In this document: piece by piece, positions 1 to 8,100 of the stretch
Numbering within the stretch: position 1 is the stretch's first letter
Layout of the letters: every line of letters starts with the position of its first letter
Source: Saprospiraceae bacterium UBA6168
Lineage (GTDB): Bacteria > Bacteroidota > Bacteroidia > Chitinophagales > Saprospiraceae
DNA length: 64,000 nt
Direction: 5' to 3'
NCBI GenBank assembly: GCA_002435785.1
Contig: DIUC01000066.1
Coordinates: 1 to 64,000, forward strand
Program-made: the position numbers and the translations under genes
The notes under the pieces: model-generated
Databases searched by the model: none
What the model saw: the letters and a program-made list of their open reading frames with translations, nothing else
What the model was told of the DNA's origin: nothing

Positions 1-476
1 ACGTCCCGCCCGGCTCGCTGGCGCATGTCAACTGGTCGGGCGCCGGCAACGTGGAATGCCCGCAATGCCCGCAGCAGCAGGTGTTCCCGCTCGTCACGAC
101 GGCCTATTCGGTGACGGTCACGTCCGCCTCTGGCGGATGCACGGCGTCCGACGGCGTGACGGTCTTCGTGGACCGCCGAAAGTCGGTCTATGTCCCCAAC
201 GCCTTCTCGCCGAACGGCGACGGGGTGAACGACCTGCTGACCCTCTTTGCGGGGCCGGGGCAGGTGCGGGAAGTCAAGTCGTTCCTCGTCTTCGACCGCT
301 GGGGCGAGTCCGTTTACCAGTATTTTGATTTTCAGCCCAACGACCCTGCGACTGGATGGGACGGCACGCACCGTGGCCAGCCGATGAACGCTGCGGTCTT
401 CGTCTGGTTTGCGGAGGTGGCGTTCACAGACGGGACGGTGGAGCTGCTGAAGGGGGACGTGGTGCTGGTGAGGTGA
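1..476 (+). CDS. C-terminal part of a secreted T9SS/gliding-type protein (partial)
   Basis: The reading frame is open from the left edge of the window, so the start lies outside. The visible part ends with a gliding-motility-associated C-terminal domain: YVPNAFSPNGDGVND, then FDRWGESVY, then GWDGTHRGQPMN, ending in VLVR. This domain sorts very large adhesins and surface proteins through the Bacteroidota type IX secretion system. Just before it lies a short Ig-like stretch with a CPQC motif. The same arrangement (CPQC, Ig-like strand, terminal domain) closes the giant gene at 5109-12125, so the two are paralogous at the tail and the missing upstream part is probably also repetitive. Family call is firm; the role of the whole protein is unknown. 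Confidence 0.85.
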   Translation, partial: VPPGSLAHVNWSGAGNVECPQCPQQQVFPLVTTAYSVTVTSASGGCTASDGVTVFVDRRKSVYVPNAFSPNGDGVNDLLTLFAGPGQVREVKSFLVFDRWGESVYQYFDFQPNDPATGWDGTHRGQPMNAAVFVWFAEVAFTDGTVELLKGDVVLVR

Positions 477-570
477 GGGGGCGTTTAAAACTGTTGAATG
501 CCTCGTCCCAAAAAGACTTTACAGTTAAAGAATAGTCCAGCAATGGTTTTCCAGTCACAAAAATAGCCTT

Positions 571-617
571 AGAAACTGTTTAAAACCCCTGACTCGTCAG
601 GGGTTTTAAAACAGTTT
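571..617. terminator. Long hairpin, likely terminator
   Basis: Arms GAAACTGTTTAAAACCCC and GGGGTTTTAAAACAGTTTC form a stem of about 22 bp with one bulged base and a 2-base centre. It lies about 95 bp after the stop of the upstream gene, between two converging genes, and could serve either strand. Confidence 0.6.
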
Positions 618-665
618 CTCACAGCCGAAGATTGAATCCTGGTATGCCATTACAGCCTAAAATAG

Positions 666-695
666 CCTTTCCGGGCATGGGTTCGCCCGGAAAGG
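666..695 (-). terminator. Hairpin at the 3' end of the acyl-CoA ligase gene
   Basis: A perfect 11-bp stem, CCTTTCCGGGC paired with GCCCGGAAAGG, has an 8-base loop and sits about 10 bp beyond the stop codon of the minus-strand ligase gene. The following T-richness on the minus strand is weak, so termination efficiency is uncertain. Confidence 0.5.
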
Positions 696-704
696 ATTTC
701 CAAG

Positions 705-3419
705 CTACCTCGGTTCAAACGGCAACTCCGCCACAAAGGGCAGTGCATTTTCCAAATTCAATACTGCCGAGAACACGCCGCTGTCCTCCACCGCCAACAC
801 GAAGCCACGGTCCTTAAACATGCGTATCATGTGCGAATTGTTGCGCAGCACTGAGGCGTTCACCCGCTGGATGCCCTTGTCCCGAGCGATTTCCAGCATG
901 TAGTCGGTCATCATGCTACCGAGGCCTTGGTTTTGCCACGGGTCGGCGACGAGGATGGCGAACTCCGCCGTTTCGGCCCAAGCGTCAGCGATGATACGCA
1001 CCACGCCAGCCATGTGCTTTTCCCCATTTTCTTCTACTTCGGCGATGAGCGCCATTTCCCGGTCGTAGTCAATCTGGGTGAGGCGAGTCAGGAAGTCGTG
1101 CGTGACCTTCGGTTTGAAGCCAAAGAACCGGAAGTAAAGCGACTGGTCGGAAAGGCGCTTGAACATCCGGGCCTCCATCGGCTCGTCCTCGGGGCGGATG
1201 GGGCGCAGGATGGCGTCCCGGCCGTCCTTGAGCTGGATATGCTTCACGTATTTTTCGGGGTAGGGGGATATGACGAGGTGCTTGTAAGGGTGCTCCTTGC
1301 TGCGGGGTTGATAGTCGTCGAGCAGGATGCGGGCGTCCACCACGATGCCGCCCGTCTCGTCCACGAGGTAGGGGTTGATGTCCATTTCCCGCACTTCGGG
1401 GAAATCCATGAGGATGAAGGCGAACTTCTGAATCACGAAGGCCAGGTCGTCAATGTCCACGCCGGGAATGCCCCGGAAGCCCTGCAATTGCTCATAAATA
1501 CGGGTGCGCTGAATGGTGCGGCGGGCCAATGCGATGTTCAGCGGCGGCAGGCAGAAGCTGGTGTCGTTGATGACCTCGACCGCCACGCCGCCCTGCCCGA
1601 AGACAATGAGTGGCCCAAAAATCGGGTCACGGTTGGCGCCAATAAGCAGTTCGTAGCGTTTTTTCTGCATTTTTTCCACCAAAACGCCAACCACGTGCGC
1701 ATCTGGCTTGTGCTTTTTCAGCGAAGCGATGATAGCCTCGTAGGCTTTCTCGGCGGCGGCTTTGGTGGTGATGTTCAACTTTACGCCCCCCACGTCCGTC
1801 TTGTGCAGGGCATCGGGCGACACGATTTTCATTACGCAGGGGAAGCCTGTTTGCTCCGCAAATTGGCCCGCTTCCTTGGCGCTTGTGGCCACGAAATTGC
1901 CCCCGACGGGGATGCTGTAACAGCCCAACAGTGCCTTCGCCTCATTTTCCAACAAATAATGGCGGCCCTCGGCCAAAGCAGTGCGGATGATATGCCAGGC
2001 GGCATCCCTTTTTGGCACGAAACGGCGGGGTGCTTCGGGCGGTGTTTCGTAAAGCAACTCAAGGTTTCGGGTGTACTGCCACATTTGCAGGAACACGTCC
2101 ACCCCGCTCTCCGGGTAACGGTAGTTGGGGACTTTGCCCTTTTCGAGGATGTTCCGTGCGTCCCAAACGTCCCGTTCGCCCATCCAGGAGGCAATAACCG
2201 GCTTGCGGGTATGTGCGCCTGCGGCAACGAGTGCTTCGGCGGTGCCGTTGGTGTCGGTCACGGTCTGGGCGGTGAGGATGGTCAAAACGCCGTCCACGCC
2301 TTCGTCGGCGAGGCAGGCTTCCACGGCCTTGCGGTACTCGGTCGGGGAGGCGTCACCGAGCACGTCCACGGGGTTGCCGTGGCTCCAATGTGCGGGCAGC
2401 GCCTCGCTCAGTTTCGCAAGCGTTTCTTCGGAAAGCTCCGCCAATTTGCCGCCCCGTGTGGTGAGGAAGTCGGTGGCCAACACGCCGGGGCCGCCCGCAT
2501 TGGTGATAATGGCGAGGCGGTTGCCCGCAGGACGGGGCTGCATGGACAGCGCCTGGGCGCAGTTGAACAACTGCGAGATGCGCTCCACCCGAACGCAGCC
2601 TGCCCGTTTGAATGCTGCCTCGAAAGCAGCGTCGTTGCCCGCAAGTGTGCCGGTGTGAGACATGGCCGCCTTGGTGCCATCCGTGCTTTTTCCAGATTTC
2701 AAAATGATGATGGGCTTCGAGCGGGCGAAGGCCCTCGCTGCACTCATAAACTGACGGGCATTGGTCAGCGACTCCATGTAAATCAGGATGCAGGAGGTTT
2801 CCTGGTTCATGCCGAAGTAGTCAATCAGTTCCGCAAAGCCGATGTCCACCATCGAGCCAATGGAGACGAAGTGGCTGAACCCGACGTTTTGGTCGGCGGC
2901 CCAGTCGAGGATGGAGGAGCAGAGGGCGCCGCTCTGCGAAATGAAGGCGATGTTGCCCGGCAGGGCCATCCGTTTGGCGAAAGTGGCGTTCATCCCCAGC
3001 GTCGGGTTGATGATGCCGAGGCAGTTGGGGCCGACGATGCGCATTCCGTACTTGCGGCTGGTGGCCATGATTTCTGCCACCATTTTTTTGCCCTCCTCGC
3101 CCGCCTCCTGAAAGCCAGCGGAGATGATGAGCAGCCCGCCAACGCCCGCCTTGCCACACTCCTCGACCACGCCGGGGACGGATTTTGCGGGCAAAATGAT
3201 GATTGCCAAGTCAACGGGGCCGGGCACTGCGCTGATGGTCTCGTAAGCGGGAACGCCCAGTACTTCCTTGCTTTTTGGGTTCACGGGGTAAAGCCCGCCC
3301 TTGTATTTGTTGTCAATCAAGTTCTTGAAAAGTGAATTGCCAACGGTGTTCTCACGGGTGGATGCGCCGATGACGGCGATGGATTGGGGCTTGAAGATTT
3401 TATCGAGTTGGTTGACCAT
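705..3419 (-). CDS. ADP-forming acyl-CoA ligase / GNAT acetyltransferase fusion (Pat/PatZ architecture)
   Basis: This 904-residue protein has four parts: a CoA-binding Rossmann domain (about 1-130, with AVIGAS near the start), a succinyl-CoA-ligase-like flavodoxin domain (about 150-460), an ATP-grasp domain (about 480-710) and a C-terminal GNAT acetyltransferase (about 735-890). This is the layout of protein lysine acetyltransferases Pat/PatZ, and also of bifunctional acetate-CoA ligase (ADP-forming) fusions. The motif SHTGTLAG carries His255, matching the phosphohistidine of active ADP-forming ligases, so the ligase half may be catalytic rather than purely regulatory. The ATG at 3419 is preceded by a TAnnTTTG promoter. 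A gene for reversible acetyl-CoA/acetate conversion or for protein acetylation would both fit; the sequence alone does not decide. Confidence 0.85.
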   Translation of the reverse strand: MVNQLDKIFKPQSIAVIGASTRENTVGNSLFKNLIDNKYKGGLYPVNPKSKEVLGVPAYETISAVPGPVDLAIIILPAKSVPGVVEECGKAGVGGLLIISAGFQEAGEEGKKMVAEIMATSRKYGMRIVGPNCLGIINPTLGMNATFAKRMALPGNIAFISQSGALCSSILDWAADQNVGFSHFVSIGSMVDIGFAELIDYFGMNQETSCILIYMESLTNARQFMSAARAFARSKPIIILKSGKSTDGTKAAMSHTGTLAGNDAAFEAAFKRAGCVRVERISQLFNCAQALSMQPRPAGNRLAIITNAGGPGVLATDFLTTRGGKLAELSEETLAKLSEALPAHWSHGNPVDVLGDASPTEYRKAVEACLADEGVDGVLTILTAQTVTDTNGTAEALVAAGAHTRKPVIASWMGERDVWDARNILEKGKVPNYRYPESGVDVFLQMWQYTRNLELLYETPPEAPRRFVPKRDAAWHIIRTALAEGRHYLLENEAKALLGCYSIPVGGNFVATSAKEAGQFAEQTGFPCVMKIVSPDALHKTDVGGVKLNITTKAAAEKAYEAIIASLKKHKPDAHVVGVLVEKMQKKRYELLIGANRDPIFGPLIVFGQGGVAVEVINDTSFCLPPLNIALARRTIQRTRIYEQLQGFRGIPGVDIDDLAFVIQKFAFILMDFPEVREMDINPYLVDETGGIVVDARILLDDYQPRSKEHPYKHLVISPYPEKYVKHIQLKDGRDAILRPIRPEDEPMEARMFKRLSDQSLYFRFFGFKPKVTHDFLTRLTQIDYDREMALIAEVEENGEKHMAGVVRIIADAWAETAEFAILVADPWQNQGLGSMMTDYMLEIARDKGIQRVNASVLRNNSHMIRMFKDRGFVLAVEDSGVFSAVLNLENALPFVAELPFEPR

Positions 3420-3468
3420 GACTGGGTGATTTTTGGCAGGTTTATTTGTTTTAGGCTGTAAATCGGGG

Positions 3469-3476
3469 CAAAATTA
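3469..3476 (-). promoter_or_regulatory. Candidate -7 promoter element (TAnnTTTG)
   Basis: The minus strand reads TAATTTTG, matching the Bacteroidota -7 consensus, about 50 bp upstream of the acyl-CoA ligase start codon. No clear -33 TTTG was seen. Confidence 0.4.
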
Positions 3477-3737
3477 GGTGGGGACGGTAGGCGGGGAAAG
3501 TGATAAAAATCAGCAGGGTGGGGGAGAAAAGTCAGCGGTTCGTACCCCGGTAAGGATTTATGTGCTACTTGCTAATCCACCGTAAAGCGGGAAAGTCTGC
3601 GGGGCTTGAGCAACAACTTTTGCGAAGCAAAAAATGAAAAAAATGAAATGTGGAAGGATTGATTTCAGGCTCATGCACCAGCTTTTTTACAAAGGTTGGG
3701 AAAAATAGGCAATTGGCCTTATCCGAAAAATTCAAGC

Positions 3738-3745
3738 TAATTTTG
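3738..3745 (+). promoter_or_regulatory. Candidate -7 promoter of the truncated ATPase, now upstream of the lipoprotein gene
   Basis: TAATTTTG lies 26 bp before the ATG of the ATPase remnant. It falls between two copies of a 17-base direct repeat, ATCCGAAAAATTCAAGC (3721 and 3753). With the ATPase deleted, this promoter probably drives the lipoprotein gene at 3921. Confidence 0.4.
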
Positions 3746-3771
3746 CCAATGAATCCGAAAAATTCAAGCCA

Positions 3772-3924
3772 ATGATTCAACGAGCCATTGCGGAGCAAAT
3801 AAAAACAGACTTGTTGGATTACCGTAAAATCATCCTTGTTTACGGGCCAAGACAGGTGGGCAAGACCAATTATATCAACACCTTTTATTTTTCAACATAT
3901 TTTCATCTAATCCAGAATCAATGA
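3772..3924 (+). pseudogene. N-terminal remnant of an AAA_14/DUF4143-type ATPase
   Basis: The frame encodes about 50 residues starting MIQRAIAEQIKTDLLDYRK and containing a Walker A loop, GPRQVGKT. This is the typical N-terminus of the AAA_14 plus DUF4143 ATPases common in Bacteroidota, which normally run to about 380-400 residues. Here homology stops soon after the P-loop, and the frame ends in a TGA that overlaps the next gene's ATG. The rest of the ATPase (Walker B, DUF4143 domain) is absent. The remnant looks like the 5' edge of a deletion. It is too short to be functional as an ATPase. Confidence 0.7.
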
Positions 3925-4856
3925 AAAATTCAACACAGTTTACTTTTCTTGCACTATTGCTTTTGCTCAGTGGCTGCAAAAAAGACAAGCCAACGCCGCT
4001 TGAAGACCTGCCCTATGGCCAGTACCTCAAAACCATCAATGACCTCGCTACCCAACACGGGATGGACATCGAAAAGAAGTTGCGCAAACTGAAATTTGAA
4101 AGAATTGAAGGCTTTGCAGAAGGAACCTCGTGTGGAAATGAAGTAATTCTTGTTCCAACCCTATATGAAAACATTTATGGGGAGGATTTCACAGGCCAGT
4201 TCATTTACCATCAGATTGGACACTGTGTGTTGGGCAGGCAGCATCGGAATGATAAATTTGCCAACGACGAATGGAAATCCCTCATGCGGCAGTCACCTTA
4301 TTTGGGTGCAGAAGGGCAAGCGTGCGATTTTACTGGCAGCAAAAAGGAATACTACCTCGAAGAACTCTTCAATGAACAGGCTGATCCAGCCGGATTTGAC
4401 TTCTCCACAGCGCCCATCCCATTCGATGATAATCTACAAAGGCATTTTGAAAGGAAGCTTGAATGCAACACCAATTACTACGACCTGATTGCAGAGGACG
4501 TTAACTTTGATATTGAAATCAAGTACACCTTTACCAGCACTCCTTCCCAAATACAGGTAAGCCTTTTTGATGGGAACGGCTTCTACTTGAGGCTCTGGCA
4601 GCAGGGGCAGAACAGAACCTTGGTAATTGACGATATTGAATACGGGCTATATTTTGCATTTGAGGCTTTCGATTTTCCCAACTACGATCAGGGATTTACC
4701 CTCACTCTTCGCCGAATAGGGGACAAATTCCTCTTTTACATCAACAAGCAATACATGTATGCCCGCTCGTCGCCACCTTTTGGCATTGACAGCATATTGG
4801 CTACGGGTAACCCCAGCCCGGATTGCGGTCCTGAAATTAAAATCTTTACGCTGTAA
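3921..4856 (+). CDS. Lipoprotein with degenerate HExxH-like motif (putative metallopeptidase relative)
   Basis: This 311-residue protein has a lipoprotein signal: hydrophobic LALLLLL followed by LSGC, so lipidation is expected at the cysteine of SGCKK. Around residue 96 it has HQIGHCVLGRQH, which resembles the zinc motif HExGHCxLGRxH of small Bacteroidota lipoprotein metallopeptidases, but the catalytic Glu is Gln. The two histidines and the downstream His that could bind zinc remain. The C-terminal half looks like a beta-sandwich of unknown role, with stretches such as TFTSTPSQIQVSLFDGNGF and FTLTLRRIGDKFLFYI. It may bind rather than cleave its target. It probably uses the promoter left by the truncated upstream ATPase. 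Function unknown. Confidence 0.7.
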   Translation: MKNSTQFTFLALLLLLSGCKKDKPTPLEDLPYGQYLKTINDLATQHGMDIEKKLRKLKFERIEGFAEGTSCGNEVILVPTLYENIYGEDFTGQFIYHQIGHCVLGRQHRNDKFANDEWKSLMRQSPYLGAEGQACDFTGSKKEYYLEELFNEQADPAGFDFSTAPIPFDDNLQRHFERKLECNTNYYDLIAEDVNFDIEIKYTFTSTPSQIQVSLFDGNGFYLRLWQQGQNRTLVIDDIEYGLYFAFEAFDFPNYDQGFTLTLRRIGDKFLFYINKQYMYARSSPPFGIDSILATGNPSPDCGPEIKIFTL

Positions 4857-5002
4857 ACTGCCCGATATTTCATTTTTCCAAGGTAACACACAACTCCCTC
4901 AGCAACTGTAATCAATCAAGTTGAAGGCACAGTGATACCGGCCATTTCCGACAAATCCCAAATTTCCGAATCCTTCCCTTCCGTCCTTCCGTTTATTTCG
5001 TG

Positions 5003-5010
5003 TAATTTTG
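5003..5010 (+). promoter_or_regulatory. Candidate -7 promoter of the giant repeat-protein gene
   Basis: TAATTTTG sits about 100 bp upstream of the chosen ATG at 5109 in an otherwise empty spacer. No good -33 element was seen. Confidence 0.35.
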
Positions 5011-5108
5011 ATGAAAATTCCCTCGTTGGAGGGCGGAACGAAGTAGTTTTCAGCCGCTACCTTTTCCTTTAAACCTTTTCCTTGAGCAGCACCGATTACA
5101 GAACTTAT

Positions 5109-8100
5109 ATGCGCATAATCCCAAGGCTCATATCCCTTTTCGTTTTCTCCGTTTTCGCTCACGCAATGTGGGCGCAGAACTGCGGCTGTGCCGATAGCGG
5201 CAACTGCCCCTTACAGTTCCCTTCCAACACCAATACTCAAGTCTGCTACGACTTCACCGATGCCTTCAACAACAACTTGGCCAGCCCCACGCAAGGCGTC
5301 TGCGGGGTCTATATCAAGTTCCGGCACGGGCGCATCGGCGGCCTCAACCTCACGCTGACCTCCCCCGCCGGGCAGCAGGTGCAGCTCGTGGGCACCAACG
5401 GCAACTGCAACACCTTCACCCCGTTGGCCACCTGGGACATTCTCTTCGTGCCGTGCAGCCAGCCCTGCATCCCGGACACCATCGGTGCATGCCCTTACCC
5501 CTGTGTATTTGATGGCTGCCCAAGCCCTTGCCCCTGGGGGAGTGGCACCTACAAGGGGAGCTACCGCCCGTTTTCGGGTTGCCTCGAAAACTTCAACACC
5601 GGCCCCGCCAACGGCCAATGGTGCATCGAAATCGCCAACAGCGCCCAGTTCAACGGGGGCACTATCCTCGACTTCGAGGTCATCCTCTGCGACCAGTCCG
5701 GCATTCTCTGCTGCGACGCCAACGCCGGAAACCTCCCCAACCCCGACGTGACCGCCTGCATCGGGGAGCCAGCCCTCGACCTCAACCTCGTGCCCGTCTA
5801 TGGCGCCCTCGTGCCCGACCCGCTGGAATACGGTTACACCTTCACCGTTTTCAGCGGCAACTCGCTCTACAACATTGGGCCTTCCGACAATTTTTCCACC
5901 TATCCCGCTGGTAGCTTCACCGTCTGCGGGCTGAGCTACCTGCTCGCCGATGCGGCGGCACTGCCCACGCCCGGCACACCTTTGACGCCAGCCTCATTCG
6001 ATGCCGCCCTCAAAGGGCCTACTCCCCCCTTCTGCGGCAACATCGGCCTCAACTGCGTAAACGTCAATATCGGCGCACCACCACCGACCACCTTGCTCCG
6101 GGACACCATCTGCGCAGGGCAAACCGTTGTTTTTGACGGCCAAAACATCGGGACGGCAGGCACTTACGCCGACACCCTCAACTCGCTCTTCGGTTGCGAC
6201 AGCATCGTGAACCTCGTGCTGACCGTGCTGCCCAACGTGACCACCAAATTGGCAGAAACCATCTGCTTTGGCGATACGGTCTGGGTGGGCAACCAGCCGT
6301 TTTTCGCCACGGACACCGTCATTGTCAACCTACTCACCACCTTCGGCTGCGACAGTTCCGTGACCCTCGAACTGACAGTCCTCCCCGAAATCTCCACCAT
6401 CCTCAACGAAACCATTTGCCAAGGACAAAGCGTGTTCGTAGGCAATACAAGCTACTCAGCAACAGGCACTTACATCAACGTGCTGCCCTCGGCCATCGGC
6501 TGTGACAGCACCGTGACGCTGAACCTTACTGTGGTGCAAACCAGCGTCAGTATTGCCCAGCCCGACACGCTCACCTGCCAACAGACGGCTGTTGTGCTGA
6601 CTTCGACGGCCAGCACTTCCTTCGGCACGCTGGGCTACCAGTGGACGACCACAGGGGGCGGGGCCTTCGGCGGGCCGACCAACCAACCGACCGCCACGGC
6701 GACTGCTCCCGGCACCTACACCCTCACCGTGACCTCCTCCGCTGGTGCCTGTAGCAGCAGCGCCACCGTCACCGTGCTGCAGGATGCCGTGCTGCCGAAT
6801 GCCGTTATTTTGCCTTCGGCAATGACCTTGACCTGCACCAATGCACTCATCGTGCTGAATGGCAACAACTCCACCCCCACCAGCAATTTCAACTGGACCT
6901 GGACGGCAACGGGCGGCAGCCCCATCGCCAACGCCAACACGCTGTTCGCCACCATCACACAGCCGGACACCTACCGCCTCGTCATCACCGACATCACCAA
7001 TTTCTGCCAAGACACCGCCACCGTCACCATCAACCAAAATACCACGCCGCCAGTGGCCAATGCCGGGCAAGACCAAGAGCTGTCCTGCACGGTGCCGACC
7101 GTAACCTTGAATGGTGCTGCCTCCCTTCCGATGGGCAGTATTTCGTTTGAATGGAGCACGATGGACGGCAATATTTTGCCCCCAACCAACACCGCCAACG
7201 CAATGGCTGACGACCCCGGCACCTATCTGCTCATCGTGGAGAACTTGGCCAACGGCTGCCGGGACACTGACCTCGTGGTGGTGACGGTTGACACCCTGAC
7301 CCCCAATGCCCAAATCGCATTGCCGCAAGGCGACCTGCTCAACTGCTACCACGACACACTGACCCTTGATGGCAGCGGCTCCACAGGTTCGCAATTCATT
7401 GTTTATCAGTGGATTGGAAATATTTTTAACCAACAGGGCACGCCTGTGGCGCACACCAGCACCCCCGGTGTTTTCACTTTGGTGCTCACCGATACCTCCA
7501 ACGGCTGCACCGACTCCACCAGCGTGACCATCGGCACGGACTACCTGCTGCCCACTGCCGATGCCGGGCCAGACGACTCGCTCTCCTGCGGCAAGATTTC
7601 GGTACAAATAGGTGGAAGCGGTACCTCCGTTGGCCCGGAGTTTATCTATGAGTGGACCGCCTCGCCGGGCGGTGCCTTCCTCGACCCCACCAACCTTTTG
7701 TTCTTATCCGTGAACGCCCCGGCCAGCTACCTGCTCACCGTCACGGATACCACCAATGGCTGCACCGATTCGGACTTCACCATCATCACCCGAAACGAAA
7801 TACCACCTGTGGCCAACGCCGGGCCAGACTACACGCTCAACTGCACCGAGACTTCCGTCACGCTGGATGCCAGCAGTTCGACCATCGTGCCGTTTGCCAA
7901 ATTGGTATGGTACAACTCGCAAGGCGACTCCCTTTCAGGCGACGTGCAGCTAACCGTTGACTATGCTGACACCTTTGTCTTCGAAATCAACCTTGCCTTC
8001 TGCACAAGCTATGACACGGTCGTGGTGTTTGAAGGAACAATACCACCCGTGGCCAACGCAGGGCCAGACCAAGTGCTCGACTGCCAAACCGGCCAAGCCA

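Noticed and set aside
570..620. Insertion-sequence terminal inverted repeat
   Set aside because: The two arms are directly adjacent and there is no transposase frame; a terminator hairpin explains it.
927..3335. 802-codon open frame antisense to the acyl-CoA ligase
   Set aside because: It is the mirror of a GC-rich gene with strong domain support, has no recognisable domain and a biased His/Val/Gly composition typical of antisense frames. The same applies to the long frames opposite hpd (31361-32521), the giant gene (10830-11999) and OmpA (48509-49978).
3565..3798. 77-codon minus-strand frame before the lipoprotein
   Set aside because: It overlaps the ATPase remnant and its promoter, which have clear support, and shows no domain.
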